From contig DASZSW010000023.1 in the NCBI GenBank assembly GCA_035548515.1, positions 15,928 to 79,927 of the forward strand: a stretch of 64,000 nt of DNA. The letters run 5' to 3'. A program made the position numbers and the translations under genes. The notes beneath the pieces were generated by a model. It searched no databases. It was given only the letters and a program-made list of their open reading frames with translations, and was not told the origin of the DNA. Numbering within the stretch: position 1 is the stretch's first letter; each line of letters begins with the position of its first letter. Shown here in pieces: positions 8,612 to 17,846 of the stretch. The stretch is from DASZQY01 sp035548515. GTDB taxonomy: Bacteria > Pseudomonadota > Alphaproteobacteria > Rhizobiales > Kaistiaceae.

Positions 8612-8704
8612 GGCGGAGACGGAGGGATTCGAACCCTCGATACAGCTTTTCAACCGTATAACGGTTTAGCAAACCGCCGCCTTCAGCCTCTCGGCCACGT
8701 CTCC
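8612..8704 (-). tRNA. tRNA-Ser(GCT)
   Basis: Read on the minus strand this is a class II tRNA of 90 nt plus an encoded CCA. The acceptor stem is GGAGACG paired with CGTCTCC, and the discriminator is G. The anticodon loop has GCT inside GGTTT-GCTAA-ACC pairing, a long variable arm follows, and the T loop is GGTTCGAATCC. GCT reads AGC/AGT serine codons. It lies 10 bases past the end of the convergent lactonase gene. Confidence 0.95.
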
Positions 8705-9169
8705 ACGCCCCGGAAATACGCACCCAGATCAGGAGCAGCAAGGGGAATCGTCGGCCGAGGCGCAGTATAGGTGTGGCGGAAATGCCATAAGGGGCTCGGC
8801 GATTCGCCTTTGGGCAAAACTGGCACGCGGCTTTCCGTTCCTGAAGTGTGCGTTAATTCCGGAGCCTTCTTTCGTGCCAAATCTGCAACATGGATTTGAA
8901 AACAGGGGGCTATGCCCGCTCAAAGGCGCTTTCCTGATTGCGTGGGGCCGAGGCTTGGATCAGTTTGACCCTGCGAAACGCGGGGTGCCCTGCGGATCGT
9001 GTTCTTTCGGGCGATGACCCAGGGGTGGGTCGAGAATCGATCGGCGGAACTATCTCGCGGGGAACTGGGACAGACTTAGCACAAGCTCGGAATTGACCGG
9101 ATGCCGGAAGGCGGACGGGAGCTTCGGCAAGAACGAACCTGCCCCTTAAACATGGTTGGAGGTCAGGAC
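8705..9169. other. Intergenic region upstream of porin gene
   Basis: About 465 bases that should hold the tRNA-Ser promoter (reading left) and the porin promoter and leader (reading right). Short frames on the minus strand here have no protein-like composition. TTGACC appears twice (near 8963 and 9093), but neither copy has a convincing -10 box at 16-18 bases. I see no RNA gene or transposon remnant. Confidence 0.4.
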
Positions 9170-10207
9170 ATGACACTTAAGACCTTATTCCTTGGCTCCG
9201 CCGCCGCTTTTGCGGTCGTTGGCGGTGCCCAGGCTGCGGACCTTTCGGTTGCCGAACCGGTCGAGAGCGTAAAGGTTTGCGACGCTTTCGCCAGCGGCTA
9301 CTGGTACATTCCGTCGTCTGACGTCTGCTTGAAGATCAGCGGTAACGTCGAATTCGACTTGAACCTGTTCTCGCTGTCTTCGACGTACGGCACGCACTCC
9401 TCGACCTGGAACTTCGTCACCGCGGCTGGCGTCTACATTGATGCCAAGTCGGTGATCGACATCGGCGAGCTCTCCGCTCACGTTGGTTTCCAGGCGAAGT
9501 ATGCGGGCGATAGCACGACCGCGACGACCTGGAGCCTTGACGGCGCCTGGTTGAAGATCGGTGCCCTGCAGGCTGGTCACTTTGGCTCGCCGTTCAAGCC
9601 GGGCTCGGGCTTCGTCGACTACAACACGAAGAAGTCGGCGATCGCTGACAACAACAAGATTCAGCTCTCGTGGGCTGCTGCTGGCTTCGGCCTCGCGCTG
9701 GGTATTGAAGACCCGCGTGAGACTTGGGGCTCGTCGCTCCCGGATAGCTGGTCGATGCCGCTCATCGACGGCAACATCACCTTCTCGTCGGGCGCTGTGG
9801 CTGGGTTCCTGTCGGCTGGCTTCGTCCAGCTCGATGCGGGCACTGCCTGGGGCGTGTCGGGCAAGGTTGACGTCGGTATCGGCGCCAACGACAAGTTGCG
9901 CTTGGTCGGCATCTACGGCGACAACCTGTTCGTCGGTGGTCCGGCGACGGCTGCTGCAACGAACAGCGGCTGGAGCGCGATCGCGTCCTTCTCGCACATG
10001 TTCAGCTCGAAGCTGGCCTTCGACGCCGAATACTCGTACCTCCACCCGTCGGCTTCGTCGGGCGCAGACTCTTGGGCCGCTGCTGCGGACTTGGTCTGGA
10101 CCCCGTACGTCGGGTTCAAGGGTGTCGTGCGGGCCGGCTACGCCAACACGGTCACTGCGACCACTGGTTCCTGGAGCGCGCAGGTTTACCTCAAGCGTTC
10201 CTGGTAG
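9170..10207 (+). CDS. Outer-membrane porin, alphaproteobacterial Omp2 type
   Basis: A 345-residue porin. The signal peptide MTLKTLFLGSAAAFAVVGGA ends at AQA-ADL, and the mature start has VKVCDAFASGYWYIPSSDVC, the conserved two-Cys block of Porin_2 proteins from Brucella and relatives. Alternating beta strands follow, with the sequence ending in Trp. These trimeric 16-strand channels let small solutes cross the outer membrane. A strong GGAGG ribosome-binding site at 9158-9162 decides the start; in-frame upstream ATGs lack a signal peptide. Codon use is biased towards a few codons, as expected for a highly expressed gene. A strong terminator follows. Confidence 0.9.
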   Translation: MTLKTLFLGSAAAFAVVGGAQAADLSVAEPVESVKVCDAFASGYWYIPSSDVCLKISGNVEFDLNLFSLSSTYGTHSSTWNFVTAAGVYIDAKSVIDIGELSAHVGFQAKYAGDSTTATTWSLDGAWLKIGALQAGHFGSPFKPGSGFVDYNTKKSAIADNNKIQLSWAAAGFGLALGIEDPRETWGSSLPDSWSMPLIDGNITFSSGAVAGFLSAGFVQLDAGTAWGVSGKVDVGIGANDKLRLVGIYGDNLFVGGPATAAATNSGWSAIASFSHMFSSKLAFDAEYSYLHPSASSGADSWAAAADLVWTPYVGFKGVVRAGYANTVTATTGSWSAQVYLKRSW

Positions 10208-10239
10208 TCGCTCAGCGACAGCCAGACAAAGATTGGAAG

Positions 10240-10267
10240 AGCCCGGCGGTTTTCCGCCGGGCTTTTT
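10240..10267 (+). terminator. Rho-independent terminator of the porin gene
   Basis: A perfect 10-base-pair stem AGCCCGGCGG / CCGCCGGGCT with a TTTT loop, followed by a run of five T. It begins 32 bases after the porin stop. Confidence 0.92.
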
Positions 10268-10366
10268 CATTTTGGGGCCCGACTCAGGGCCGGCTTCCTT
10301 GCCCCAATCTGACCGCGATCGCCGGTTGGGATGCACCCTCGGCGGCGTTTCAGGTAAACAGGCGGC

Positions 10367-12502
10367 ATGAATTGGCAGCGTTGGATCCGGCCAGGCCTGA
10401 TCGTCACGTTCTTCATGGCGGGGTTGGCGCTGGTCCTTCGGGACGGCAGCGTCGAGCGGGATATCGGCGCGCGGGTCACGGCTGAATTGGCCGCGCAGGG
10501 CCTTCCTTGGGCGAGCGCGGACGTTTCCGCCCGCGATGTGACCCTGCATGGCATGGCCCCCTCGGTTGAGGCGCAGGAGCAGGCGGTCGCGGTCGCCGCC
10601 AAGGTCCGCGGCGTGCGCGCGGTGACCAACGGCAGCGATCTGCTTCCGATCATGTCGCCCTATGTCTGGTCGGCGAAGCGGGACGGGAGGGCTGTGACGC
10701 TGACCGGCGCCGTGCCGTCCGAAGGATCGCGGGCGGCGATTCTCGCGGCGGCCAGGCGCGCGATGCCCGACGCCGAGATCCACGACGGCATGCAGTTGGG
10801 CCGCGGAGCTCCGCCGACGTTCAACTCGGCGGCCACCTTCAGCCTGGTCCGGCTCGCGGCGCTCGGCGATGGAGTCGTGACGCTGACCGACTCGACGCTT
10901 GCCGTCAGCGGCACGGCGGCGAGCGCGCAAGCTTATGCCGACGCGCGCACCGCATTCAGTCAGCAACTCCCGGCCGCGGTCACGCTCGGCCCGGTCGATG
11001 TCCTGCCGGCGCGCGCGAGTCCGTTTGTCTTCTCCGCCAACTTTGACGGTAAGGCGGTGTCGCTCGTCGGCTACGTGCCGAACGATATCGTGCACAAGAC
11101 TCTCGTCGCCACCACCAAGGCGACGCTGCCCGGCACACCCATTTCCGACGCCGTTGCGGTTGCGTCCGGCGATCCGCCTGGCTTTGCCGAAGCGGCAAGC
11201 TTCGCCATCGCGCAGCTCGACCGGATGCGCGATGGCGGCGTCACGCTCGATGGTCTCAATCTGGATGTGTCGGGCACGGCGAAGAGCGTCGACGACTACG
11301 AGGCGTTGCTCGAGAATCTTTCGACCGGGCTGCCCCAGGGCATGAAGCTCGTGTCGGCGGCGGTCGCGCCGGCTGTGGCCTCACCCTATGGCTGGTCGGC
11401 CGAGAAGACCGGCGACGCCGTCGTGTTGTCTGGGTATGTGCCCTCCGCCGACGGCCACGACGAGGTGATGGCGACGGCGCGAATCGTCTTTGCCGGCGAC
11501 AAGATCGACGACCGCGTGCGGGTCGCGGCGGGCGAGCCGCGCATGGACTGGATCGGCGCGATCAAGTTCGCCATGAGCCAGCTGGCACGCCTGGCGAACG
11601 GCAAGGTGGCCATCGGCGACCAGTCGTATTCCATCGAGGGCGAGGCGGCCTCCGCGGAAGCCTACGGCCAGATTCTCGATGCGAACGGGCGGACGCTGCC
11701 GGCAAGCCTGACGCTTACGCGTGGTGACATCACGCCACCACGTGTGACGCCCTTCCGTTTCGTTGCGGAGCGCCGCGGGGCCGGCATCGCTATGAGCGGC
11801 TACGTGCCCGACGAGCCGTCGCGCGAGGCGATCTTCAGTGCGGCGCATCGCAAGTTTGGGGCGGTGGAGATCTCCGGCGACCTTGTCTTCGCCGCTGGGG
11901 CGCCGGACGGCTTCGTCGACGCCGTCAACGCCGCGCTTCAGGCATTGAGCCGCATGGCGGGCGGCTACGTGGAGGTGGTCGACAATGCGGTGACGGTGCA
12001 GGGACTCGTGTACCAGCCGGGCGCGGTCGGCGACATCACAGACACGTTGTCCGCCGCATTGCCCGAAGGTTTCACGGCGGATGCAACCGGCGTCGAAGCG
12101 CGGCAAGAAGATCAGCCGATCGCCGCATCCGACTGCCGTGACAAGCTCCAGGCCGTGCTGCAGGCCGGGCGCATCGCTTTTGACGGCGCACAAGCCGAGA
12201 TCGCAGGCGACAGCGTCGGCGTGTTGGACCGCGTGTCCGCGGTGGTCGCGCGCTGCCCCGATGCTGCGGTGGAGGTCGGCGCCTATTCCGATTCGGAAGG
12301 TTCCTCGTCGCGCAACCGCGATCGCACCCAGGCGCGCGCCGACGCCATCGTCGATTTTCTGGTCTCCGCGGGGGTGAAGCGGGAGAGGCTGACGGCGGTT
12401 GGTTACGGCGAGAAGAATCCGATTGCTGACAACACGACAAAAGAAGGGAAGGCGGCGAACCAGCGGATCGAATTTTCCGTTGCGCTGCCGGACGGCGGAT
12501 AG
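10367..12502 (+). CDS. BON-repeat OmpA-family envelope protein
   Basis: A 711-residue protein. An N-terminal membrane anchor (about 8-24) is followed by a BON-like domain (about 30-90). Then come four tandem repeats beginning at residues 97, 218, 339 and 461 (SPYVWSA, SPFVFSA, SPYGWSA, TPFRFVA), a period of 121-122, each holding a GYVP-type turn and a VSGTA-type turn. An OmpA C-terminal peptidoglycan-binding domain fills about 600-711, with VEVGAYSDSEGSS and NQRIEFSV. OmpA domains hold diaminopimelate of peptidoglycan; BON domains bind membranes or lipids. So it probably tethers the inner membrane to the cell wall. Its stop is followed directly by the ATG of a 46-residue membrane peptide, and then an overlapping third gene, which makes a tight operon. 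Confidence 0.85.
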   Translation: MNWQRWIRPGLIVTFFMAGLALVLRDGSVERDIGARVTAELAAQGLPWASADVSARDVTLHGMAPSVEAQEQAVAVAAKVRGVRAVTNGSDLLPIMSPYVWSAKRDGRAVTLTGAVPSEGSRAAILAAARRAMPDAEIHDGMQLGRGAPPTFNSAATFSLVRLAALGDGVVTLTDSTLAVSGTAASAQAYADARTAFSQQLPAAVTLGPVDVLPARASPFVFSANFDGKAVSLVGYVPNDIVHKTLVATTKATLPGTPISDAVAVASGDPPGFAEAASFAIAQLDRMRDGGVTLDGLNLDVSGTAKSVDDYEALLENLSTGLPQGMKLVSAAVAPAVASPYGWSAEKTGDAVVLSGYVPSADGHDEVMATARIVFAGDKIDDRVRVAAGEPRMDWIGAIKFAMSQLARLANGKVAIGDQSYSIEGEAASAEAYGQILDANGRTLPASLTLTRGDITPPRVTPFRFVAERRGAGIAMSGYVPDEPSREAIFSAAHRKFGAVEISGDLVFAAGAPDGFVDAVNAALQALSRMAGGYVEVVDNAVTVQGLVYQPGAVGDITDTLSAALPEGFTADATGVEARQEDQPIAASDCRDKLQAVLQAGRIAFDGAQAEIAGDSVGVLDRVSAVVARCPDAAVEVGAYSDSEGSSSRNRDRTQARADAIVDFLVSAGVKRERLTAVGYGEKNPIADNTTKEGKAANQRIEFSVALPDGG

Positions 12503-12643
12503 ATGCTGTACGTGATCGTCGCTTATTGGCCCTTCCTGCTCGCCGCGCTTGTGCTCGGCGTGCTGATCGGCTGGTGGCATCAGGACCCGCGCAGCGCCGA
12601 CGATATGACGGCGTGGCTGGAACCGGGGCGCGACGAGCCATGA
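12503..12643 (+). CDS. Small single-span membrane protein (46 aa)
   Basis: The frame begins at the base after the BON/OmpA stop: MLYVIVAYWPFLLAALVLGV, then LIGWWHQDPRS and a short acidic tail ending RDEP. One membrane span covers about residues 4-25. Its TGA overlaps the ATG of the following gene as ATGA, so the three genes are probably translated together. The hydrophobic span and the exact abutment on both sides argue that it is real. Function unknown; it may be a partner of one of its two envelope neighbours. Confidence 0.72.
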   Translation: MLYVIVAYWPFLLAALVLGVLIGWWHQDPRSADDMTAWLEPGRDEP

Positions 12644-13470
12644 TCTGGCATTTCGCCGAGGTCTGGTTCCTGCTCGCGATCGCGTTCGCGATAGGCTGCG
12701 TCCTGGGCTCGTACTTCTACGGGTTGTTGGCGGAGACGCGCCTGGCGCTGGTACAGGGTGCGGTGGCCGATCAGGTCGGCGATGTCGTCGACCGCATCAA
12801 GGCGTCGCTTGGCATGAGCGCGGATTGGCGGCCGCAGCACGGCCGTGCCGTCGAGCGGCCGGTCCCGCCCGAGCCCGCGCCTCGCGCTCCTGAGCCGGCG
12901 GACGACGGCTACGACGAGATCGCGGCGCCCGTCACCTATGCCGCGCCTCAGCCGAGCGATGCACGAACCCGTGCCGCGCCCGCCGAAGAGGATGACGAGG
13001 ACGTCGAACCGCTCGTCAGCGAGGATCCGGAGCGGCTGGCGTCGGCTGAGGCGGTTGGCGACGACGGCATCGTGCCAATGCGGCCGGCGGGGCTGGTGCA
13101 GCCGCGCGGCGGAGTGCCCGACAACCTCACCCGCATCCGCGGCGTGGGTGAGCGGAACGAGGCGCGTCTCAACGGCCTCGGCATTTTCCACTTCGGACAG
13201 ATCGCTGCCTGGACGCCGGGCGAGGTGCGCTGGATCGGTCAATACCTCGCGTTCCCGGAGCGGATCGAGCGCGACGATTGGGTGGGGCAGGCGATGATAC
13301 TGGCCAGCGGTGGCGATACCGGCTTCGAGAAATCGGCTGACCGGCGGAGGCGGCGGCGACGCGAGCGCCAGCGGCAGGCAGACGCCGAGCAGCTCGCTTC
13401 CGATGTGGAAAGCATCATGGGCCGCCGGCGGACGACGGCGCGCCGCTCCGAAGAAGAAGACGAAGACTAG
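12640..13470 (+). CDS. Membrane-anchored helix-hairpin-helix protein
   Basis: A 276-residue protein. One N-terminal span lies at about residues 4-28 (WFLLAIAFAIGCVLGSYFYG). A low-complexity acidic, proline- and alanine-rich linker (about 65-165) follows, then a helix-hairpin-helix domain at about 167-225 with LTRIRGVGERNEARLNGLGI and HFGQIAAWTPGEV. The tail is strongly basic, then acidic. The domain resembles the predicted 5' nuclease-like HhH domain (COG3743) often found in alphaproteobacteria, whose ligand is not established to my knowledge. It could bind DNA at the membrane. Start chosen by the ATGA overlap with the preceding gene. It shares CTAG with the convergent hydrolase gene. Confidence 0.75.
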   Translation: MIWHFAEVWFLLAIAFAIGCVLGSYFYGLLAETRLALVQGAVADQVGDVVDRIKASLGMSADWRPQHGRAVERPVPPEPAPRAPEPADDGYDEIAAPVTYAAPQPSDARTRAAPAEEDDEDVEPLVSEDPERLASAEAVGDDGIVPMRPAGLVQPRGGVPDNLTRIRGVGERNEARLNGLGIFHFGQIAAWTPGEVRWIGQYLAFPERIERDDWVGQAMILASGGDTGFEKSADRRRRRRRERQRQADAEQLASDVESIMGRRRTTARRSEEEDED

Positions 13471-14453
13471 TTCGAGGACGGAGCGTCGAGGTCGTAGGTG
13501 GGCGGCTCCTTCGCCACGATCGCGTCCGGCGATGCTTCCGAGCCTTCCGCTGCGGCGATGAACGCCGCGATCCGTGACAGCAACGCTCCGCGCAGCAGAG
13601 GCGCGTGCCCCTCGTTCGGGATGACGACAGTTTCGACGCGTGCATGCGCCCGTGCCATCTCGGCAAGCGTCTCGGCCGATAGCAGGTCCGAGTTGGCGCC
13701 GCGTATCGCCAGCACCGGCAGGTCCTTCAACGCGCGGAATTCATCCCACAGTGCGGGGATCGGCTGGTCGAACTCGACGCCCGCCAGCGTCTGCGCGAGC
13801 GCCGGATCGTAGTCGGACTTCGGTGCGCCTGCCTCGCTGGTGTAGGTGAGGCGCGCGAACTGATCCCAGTCTGCCTCGTCCCACGCTGTGAAGGCGCCAC
13901 CGTGCAGTCGGCGCTGAATGCGCGAGGCGTCCCGCCAATCGTCAGGAATGGGCGTGCGGCCAACGTAAGTCTTGAGCCGCGCCAGGCCGCGCGCTTCCAC
14001 TGCCGGGCCGATGTCGTTGAGCACCAGTGCTGCAACGGTCGCCGGGCGCATCGTGCCCATCAGCATGCCGATGATGCCGCCGCGCGAGGTGCCGACGATC
14101 ACCGCGCGCGGAATGTTGAGCGCCGCCATGCCGTCGAAGATGTCGTTGGTTTCGGTCACCGGGTTGTAGCCGTCGCGGCGGCGGTCCCAGGCGGATCGTC
14201 CGCGGCCCCGGTAGTCGAAGGCGACGACGCGGCGTGGGCGGGCGCGGTGCGTCGACAGGAACGCGGCGAGCGTGTCGAAATCGCGGGTCGTGCGCGTCAG
14301 CCCTGGAAGGCAGACGACCGGCGTCCATGGCGAATTGCGCTCGCCCCAATCCCCGGCATAGAGCGACAGTCCGTCAGCGCTGGCATAGAAGACGTCGCGC
14401 GATACCGCGGTCGCCGGCGCGCTTTCCTCGACGGGTGTGGATGCCTTGGCCAT
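13467..14453 (-). CDS. Alpha/beta-fold hydrolase
   Basis: A 328-residue protein of the alpha/beta hydrolase superfamily. The nucleophile elbow is VGTSRGG (Ser in G-T-S-R-G), the oxyanion region is VVCLPGLTRTTRDFD, the acid is probably in the IRGANSDLLSAETL segment and the catalytic His is in IPNEGHAPLL. No signal peptide, so cytoplasmic. The charged YRGRGRSAWD motif is common in esterases and haloperoxidase-like hydrolases, and the substrate cannot be told. It lies just downstream of slt on the same strand, 33 bases away, and may be part of that transcript. Confidence 0.82.
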   Translation of the reverse strand: MAKASTPVEESAPATAVSRDVFYASADGLSLYAGDWGERNSPWTPVVCLPGLTRTTRDFDTLAAFLSTHRARPRRVVAFDYRGRGRSAWDRRRDGYNPVTETNDIFDGMAALNIPRAVIVGTSRGGIIGMLMGTMRPATVAALVLNDIGPAVEARGLARLKTYVGRTPIPDDWRDASRIQRRLHGGAFTAWDEADWDQFARLTYTSEAGAPKSDYDPALAQTLAGVEFDQPIPALWDEFRALKDLPVLAIRGANSDLLSAETLAEMARAHARVETVVIPNEGHAPLLRGALLSRIAAFIAAAEGSEASPDAIVAKEPPTYDLDAPSSN

Positions 14454-14486
14454 CGGCGCGGTTATCCGCTGGCAGATGGCGCCCGG

Positions 14487-16760
14487 TCAACCGGCGGCGC
14501 CGCGGCGGAGGTCGGCCTCGATGCGGAGTGCAGGCGAGCCGAGGCGGGCCCGATAAACTTGGAGATTTTCGATGATGCGCTGGACGTAGTTGCGCGTCTC
14601 GGTGAACGGAATGAGTTCGATCCAGTTCACGACGTCAACGTTGGGATCGCGCGGATCGCCGTGATCCTTGACCCATTGCGCTACCCGGCTCGCGCCGGCG
14701 TTGTAGGCCGCGAAGGTCATGACATAGGAGCCGCCGAACGTGTCGACGAGGTCGCCGAGATGGGCGGCGCCGAGGGTCGCGTTATAGCCGGGGTCCGCTG
14801 TCAGTCGCGCCTTGGAGTAGGGGAGCCCAACGTCTTTCGCGACCTGTTTGGCGGTCGCAGGCATCAGCTGGAGCAGGCCGCGGGCGCCGGCCGAGGAAAT
14901 TGCTCCGGGATTGAAGGCGCTCTCCTGCCGGGCGATGGCGAAGACGACCGGGCGCTCGACGCTCGGAGTCTTGGCCGAGGCGGGGATGGCGGCGGTCGGG
15001 AAAGCCAATGCCTCCACCGGCAGGCCGCGCACGGCGGCGGTCTTCCCGATCTGCAGTGCGAGCTGATGGTTGCCACTGTCCTCCGCCATTCCGGCAAGCA
15101 GCGCGATCTCGCCCGGGTCCGACAGTGTCTCCGCAAGGTGGCGATAGAGCACTGCCGCCTGCGAGTCGTAGCCAACAGCGGTCAGGTGGCGGATCGCGAT
15201 CACCAGCTCGCGGCTGGCAAACGTCGCCCGCGTGGTCGCGTTGGCCGCCGGTGGCGCGCCGATCGCGAGCGGCCCGCCGCCGATGCGGGCAGCGGCGAGC
15301 TGGCCGTAGAACGTGGTGCGGAAGACGGCGGCGTTGGCGTACTGGGCGCGCGCGGTCTTGGGATCGCCCGCCGCCTCGGCGGTGCGGCCGAGCCAGTATT
15401 GGGCACGCGACAGGCTGAGAGGCATTTTGGAGAGGGCAGCGATCGCCGCGAAATGATCGCGCGCCATGGCCGGGTTGTGGAGGTATTCCAGCGCGTACCA
15501 GCCGGCGTGGAATTCGGCCTCGGCCTGGAACGTGGGCGATTCAGCGGCGTGGTTTGCAGCGATAGTGTAGGCCAGACGCGGGTTGTTCAATTCGATGAGC
15601 GCGCGCGAAATCAGCCGGCGCTCCACCCACCATGCGTCGGGGTCGACCAGTGTGGCCGCGTCGCGCGGTGCGGCGGCGAGGAGCTTCGCGGCGTCGTCAA
15701 TCTTGCCGGCGCGGCGCAGCACCTGAATGCGGCCGAACGTGTAGATCGTATCGCGTCTTGCTCCCGCGGGAAGCGCATCAAGGGCCGGGCCCGCTTTGGA
15801 GGACTCGCGCACCACGAGCGCCATGGCTTTGGCGAGCGCCTGCTCGCCCTTGTCGAGGAACGGCGCCACCCGCAGCGCGTCGGCGGCCCGCCCCGCGTAG
15901 AACAGGCGGTCCATCCGGTATTTGTGATCCGCGGGACGCAGCATGCCGGCAAACGAGGCGAGCAGTTTCTTTTCGGTGGCCTCGGCGAAATTCTCTTCGC
16001 GCCAGTAGGCGCGGATCACCTTGGCGGCGTCGTCACGACGGCCCACGCTGAGATACGCGTTGGCGAGCAACATCTTGCCGTCGGCGGAGCTGGCCCTTCC
16101 CGTGGGAAACGCGCGAATGACAGCATCTGGCGCCGGCTGCTCCCGGGCGAGCGCCTGTTCGTAGCGTATGCGCATCAGCGCCTGGTTGGGCCAGTCGGCC
16201 AGCTTCTTCTGGAGGTCGGCGATGGCCGCTGAGCTGACGCCTGCATATCCGCCGGTGGCGATCAGCCAGTTGACGATCTTGATGTCGACCTTGTCGGGCA
16301 GGGCATATGCGGCAAGGGTAGCGGCGCCGGGGTCGTTGTTCTCCAGCAGCTTCACAGCCAGCCGCAGGCCTACCGCATCGATCGGCTTGCCGCCCTTCGG
16401 CGCAGGCATCGTCGGTGGCGATGTCGGTTCGACCTCGACGCTTGCCGTTTCCGGCGCGTCGCTGTCCTCCGTGGCCGTTGTTTCATCGGGCGCAGCCTTC
16501 GAGATCAAGGCGCCGATCGCGTCGTCATCCTCCCGGCCGGCAGGTGCCGGCTTGGTGCTGGCGGTCGCGGCATTCCCCGCACGCACGGGGTTGAGGCGCG
16601 GCAGCGGAACGGAGACGGTGGCAGCGGGCTTCGGCTTGGCTTTCGCCAACGCCTCGCCGGCAAGGGGCAATATCAGCGCGAGCGTTCCGGCGCCGGCGAG
16701 CAGCGCGACCGTCAAATTCCTCAGGTGCCGGCGCATCTGGCCGGTCGCTCTCAACGCCAT
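14487..16760 (-). CDS. slt: Soluble lytic transglycosylase (Slt-type)
   Basis: A 757-residue periplasmic enzyme that cleaves the glycan of peptidoglycan to leave 1,6-anhydro-muramic ends. The signal peptide is at about residues 10-40, ending near EALAKA. A Thr/Pro-rich linker is followed by a long helical superhelix (about 120-590). The SLT catalytic domain is C-terminal, with the catalytic Glu613 in AIARQESAFNPG and the downstream GLLQLMPATAKQVA and TFAAYNAG motifs. Length and order match Slt70-like enzymes. It is divergent from dapA, an arrangement common in Hyphomicrobiales, which places cell-wall turnover beside diaminopimelate synthesis. Confidence 0.9.
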   Translation of the reverse strand: MALRATGQMRRHLRNLTVALLAGAGTLALILPLAGEALAKAKPKPAATVSVPLPRLNPVRAGNAATASTKPAPAGREDDDAIGALISKAAPDETTATEDSDAPETASVEVEPTSPPTMPAPKGGKPIDAVGLRLAVKLLENNDPGAATLAAYALPDKVDIKIVNWLIATGGYAGVSSAAIADLQKKLADWPNQALMRIRYEQALAREQPAPDAVIRAFPTGRASSADGKMLLANAYLSVGRRDDAAKVIRAYWREENFAEATEKKLLASFAGMLRPADHKYRMDRLFYAGRAADALRVAPFLDKGEQALAKAMALVVRESSKAGPALDALPAGARRDTIYTFGRIQVLRRAGKIDDAAKLLAAAPRDAATLVDPDAWWVERRLISRALIELNNPRLAYTIAANHAAESPTFQAEAEFHAGWYALEYLHNPAMARDHFAAIAALSKMPLSLSRAQYWLGRTAEAAGDPKTARAQYANAAVFRTTFYGQLAAARIGGGPLAIGAPPAANATTRATFASRELVIAIRHLTAVGYDSQAAVLYRHLAETLSDPGEIALLAGMAEDSGNHQLALQIGKTAAVRGLPVEALAFPTAAIPASAKTPSVERPVVFAIARQESAFNPGAISSAGARGLLQLMPATAKQVAKDVGLPYSKARLTADPGYNATLGAAHLGDLVDTFGGSYVMTFAAYNAGASRVAQWVKDHGDPRDPNVDVVNWIELIPFTETRNYVQRIIENLQVYRARLGSPALRIEADLRRGAAG

Positions 16761-16960
16761 GCGCCGTTAGGTCCCTTGGGAGCCGCCCACCCGGCCCGCC
16801 ATTGCCGCCAGAGGCTAGTGTGCCATAGTGAACGTTTGTTTGACGACCCACTTGGAGGTGGCCGGTCTCCTTGCCCGCCTAGTGGGGCAGGACTATGGTC
16901 GCCGCCACTTTTGCAGGGTCGCCCGATGGGGAACGGGCGCGGGACGCGGGAAACGTACGG

Positions 16961-17836
16961 ATGTTCAAGGGTTCCATCACGGCTCTCGTTACGCCGATGC
17001 AGAACGGCAGCCTCGACGAGGAGGCCTTCCGCGGCTTCGTCGATTGGCAGATCGAAGAGGGTACGCATGGCCTGGTGCCGGTGGGCACCACTGGTGAAAG
17101 CCCGACGCTCAGCCACGACGAGCACAAGCGGATCGTGAAGCTCTGTATCGAGGTGGCCGACGGCCGCGTGCCGGTCATTGCCGGGGCAGGCTCCAACAAC
17201 ACGAAGGAAGCCATCGACCTCGCGAAGTTCGCCGAGGAAGCCGGCGCCGACGCGCTGCTAGTGGTGACCCCGTACTACAACAAGCCCAGCCAGGAAGGGC
17301 TCTACCAGCATTACAAGGCGATCAACGATGCCGTCGGCATCCCGATCTTCATCTACAACATCCCGCCACGCTCGGTGATCGATATGAGTGTCGAGACGAT
17401 GGCGCGCCTGTTCGAGTTGAAGAACATTGCCGGGGTGAAGGATGCCACCGGCAAGATCGACCGGGTCAGTCTCCAGCGCCATGCCATGGGCGCCGATTTC
17501 ATCCAGCTTTCCGGCGACGATTCGACCGCGCTCGCGGTCATGGCCCATGGCGGCCACGGCTGCATCTCGGTGACCTCCAACATCGCGCCGAAGCTGCTAT
17601 CCGAGTTCCAGGAAGCGTGCCTCGCCGGCGACTACGCCAAGGCGCTGCTCTACCAGGATCGGCTGATGCCGCTCCACCGCGCGCTGTTCCTCGAGCCGAA
17701 CCCTGCCGGGGTCAAGTATGCACTGTCGGTGATCGGCAAGATGCGTGACGACGTGCGCCTGCCGATGGTGAAGGTCAGCGAAGGCACCAAGGCCGAAATC
17801 CGCGAAGCGATGGTACACGCGGGCCTTATCAACTAG
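16961..17836 (+). CDS. dapA: 4-hydroxy-tetrahydrodipicolinate synthase
   Basis: A 291-residue enzyme that condenses pyruvate and aspartate semialdehyde in the lysine/diaminopimelate pathway, in the cytoplasm. The Schiff-base Lys160 lies in IAGVKDATG, Tyr132 in FIYNIPPRS, and the GTTGES and ITALVTPM blocks are intact, all at positions close to the E. coli enzyme. The frame extends 22 codons upstream, but MFKGSITALV is the family start. It is followed by smpB after 10 bases, so the two are probably co-transcribed. The smpB context and residues argue against a 2-keto-3-deoxypentonate dehydratase of the same superfamily. Confidence 0.95.
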   Translation: MFKGSITALVTPMQNGSLDEEAFRGFVDWQIEEGTHGLVPVGTTGESPTLSHDEHKRIVKLCIEVADGRVPVIAGAGSNNTKEAIDLAKFAEEAGADALLVVTPYYNKPSQEGLYQHYKAINDAVGIPIFIYNIPPRSVIDMSVETMARLFELKNIAGVKDATGKIDRVSLQRHAMGADFIQLSGDDSTALAVMAHGGHGCISVTSNIAPKLLSEFQEACLAGDYAKALLYQDRLMPLHRALFLEPNPAGVKYALSVIGKMRDDVRLPMVKVSEGTKAEIREAMVHAGLIN

Positions 17837-17846
17837 ATAAGCCGTT

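Noticed and set aside
9185..11095. Open frame of 636 codons on the minus strand opposite the porin and BON genes
   Set aside because: It crosses the porin terminator and the intergenic gap, and the product is Arg-rich without domains.
13902..16232. Open frame of 776 codons on the plus strand opposite slt
   Set aside because: Same artefact. The minus strand holds an intact Slt enzyme with signal peptide and catalytic Glu.
16961..17836. DapA as a 2-keto-3-deoxypentonate dehydratase completing the pentose pathway
   Set aside because: It is paired with smpB and divergent from slt as dapA is in relatives, and its active-site residues match true dapA.
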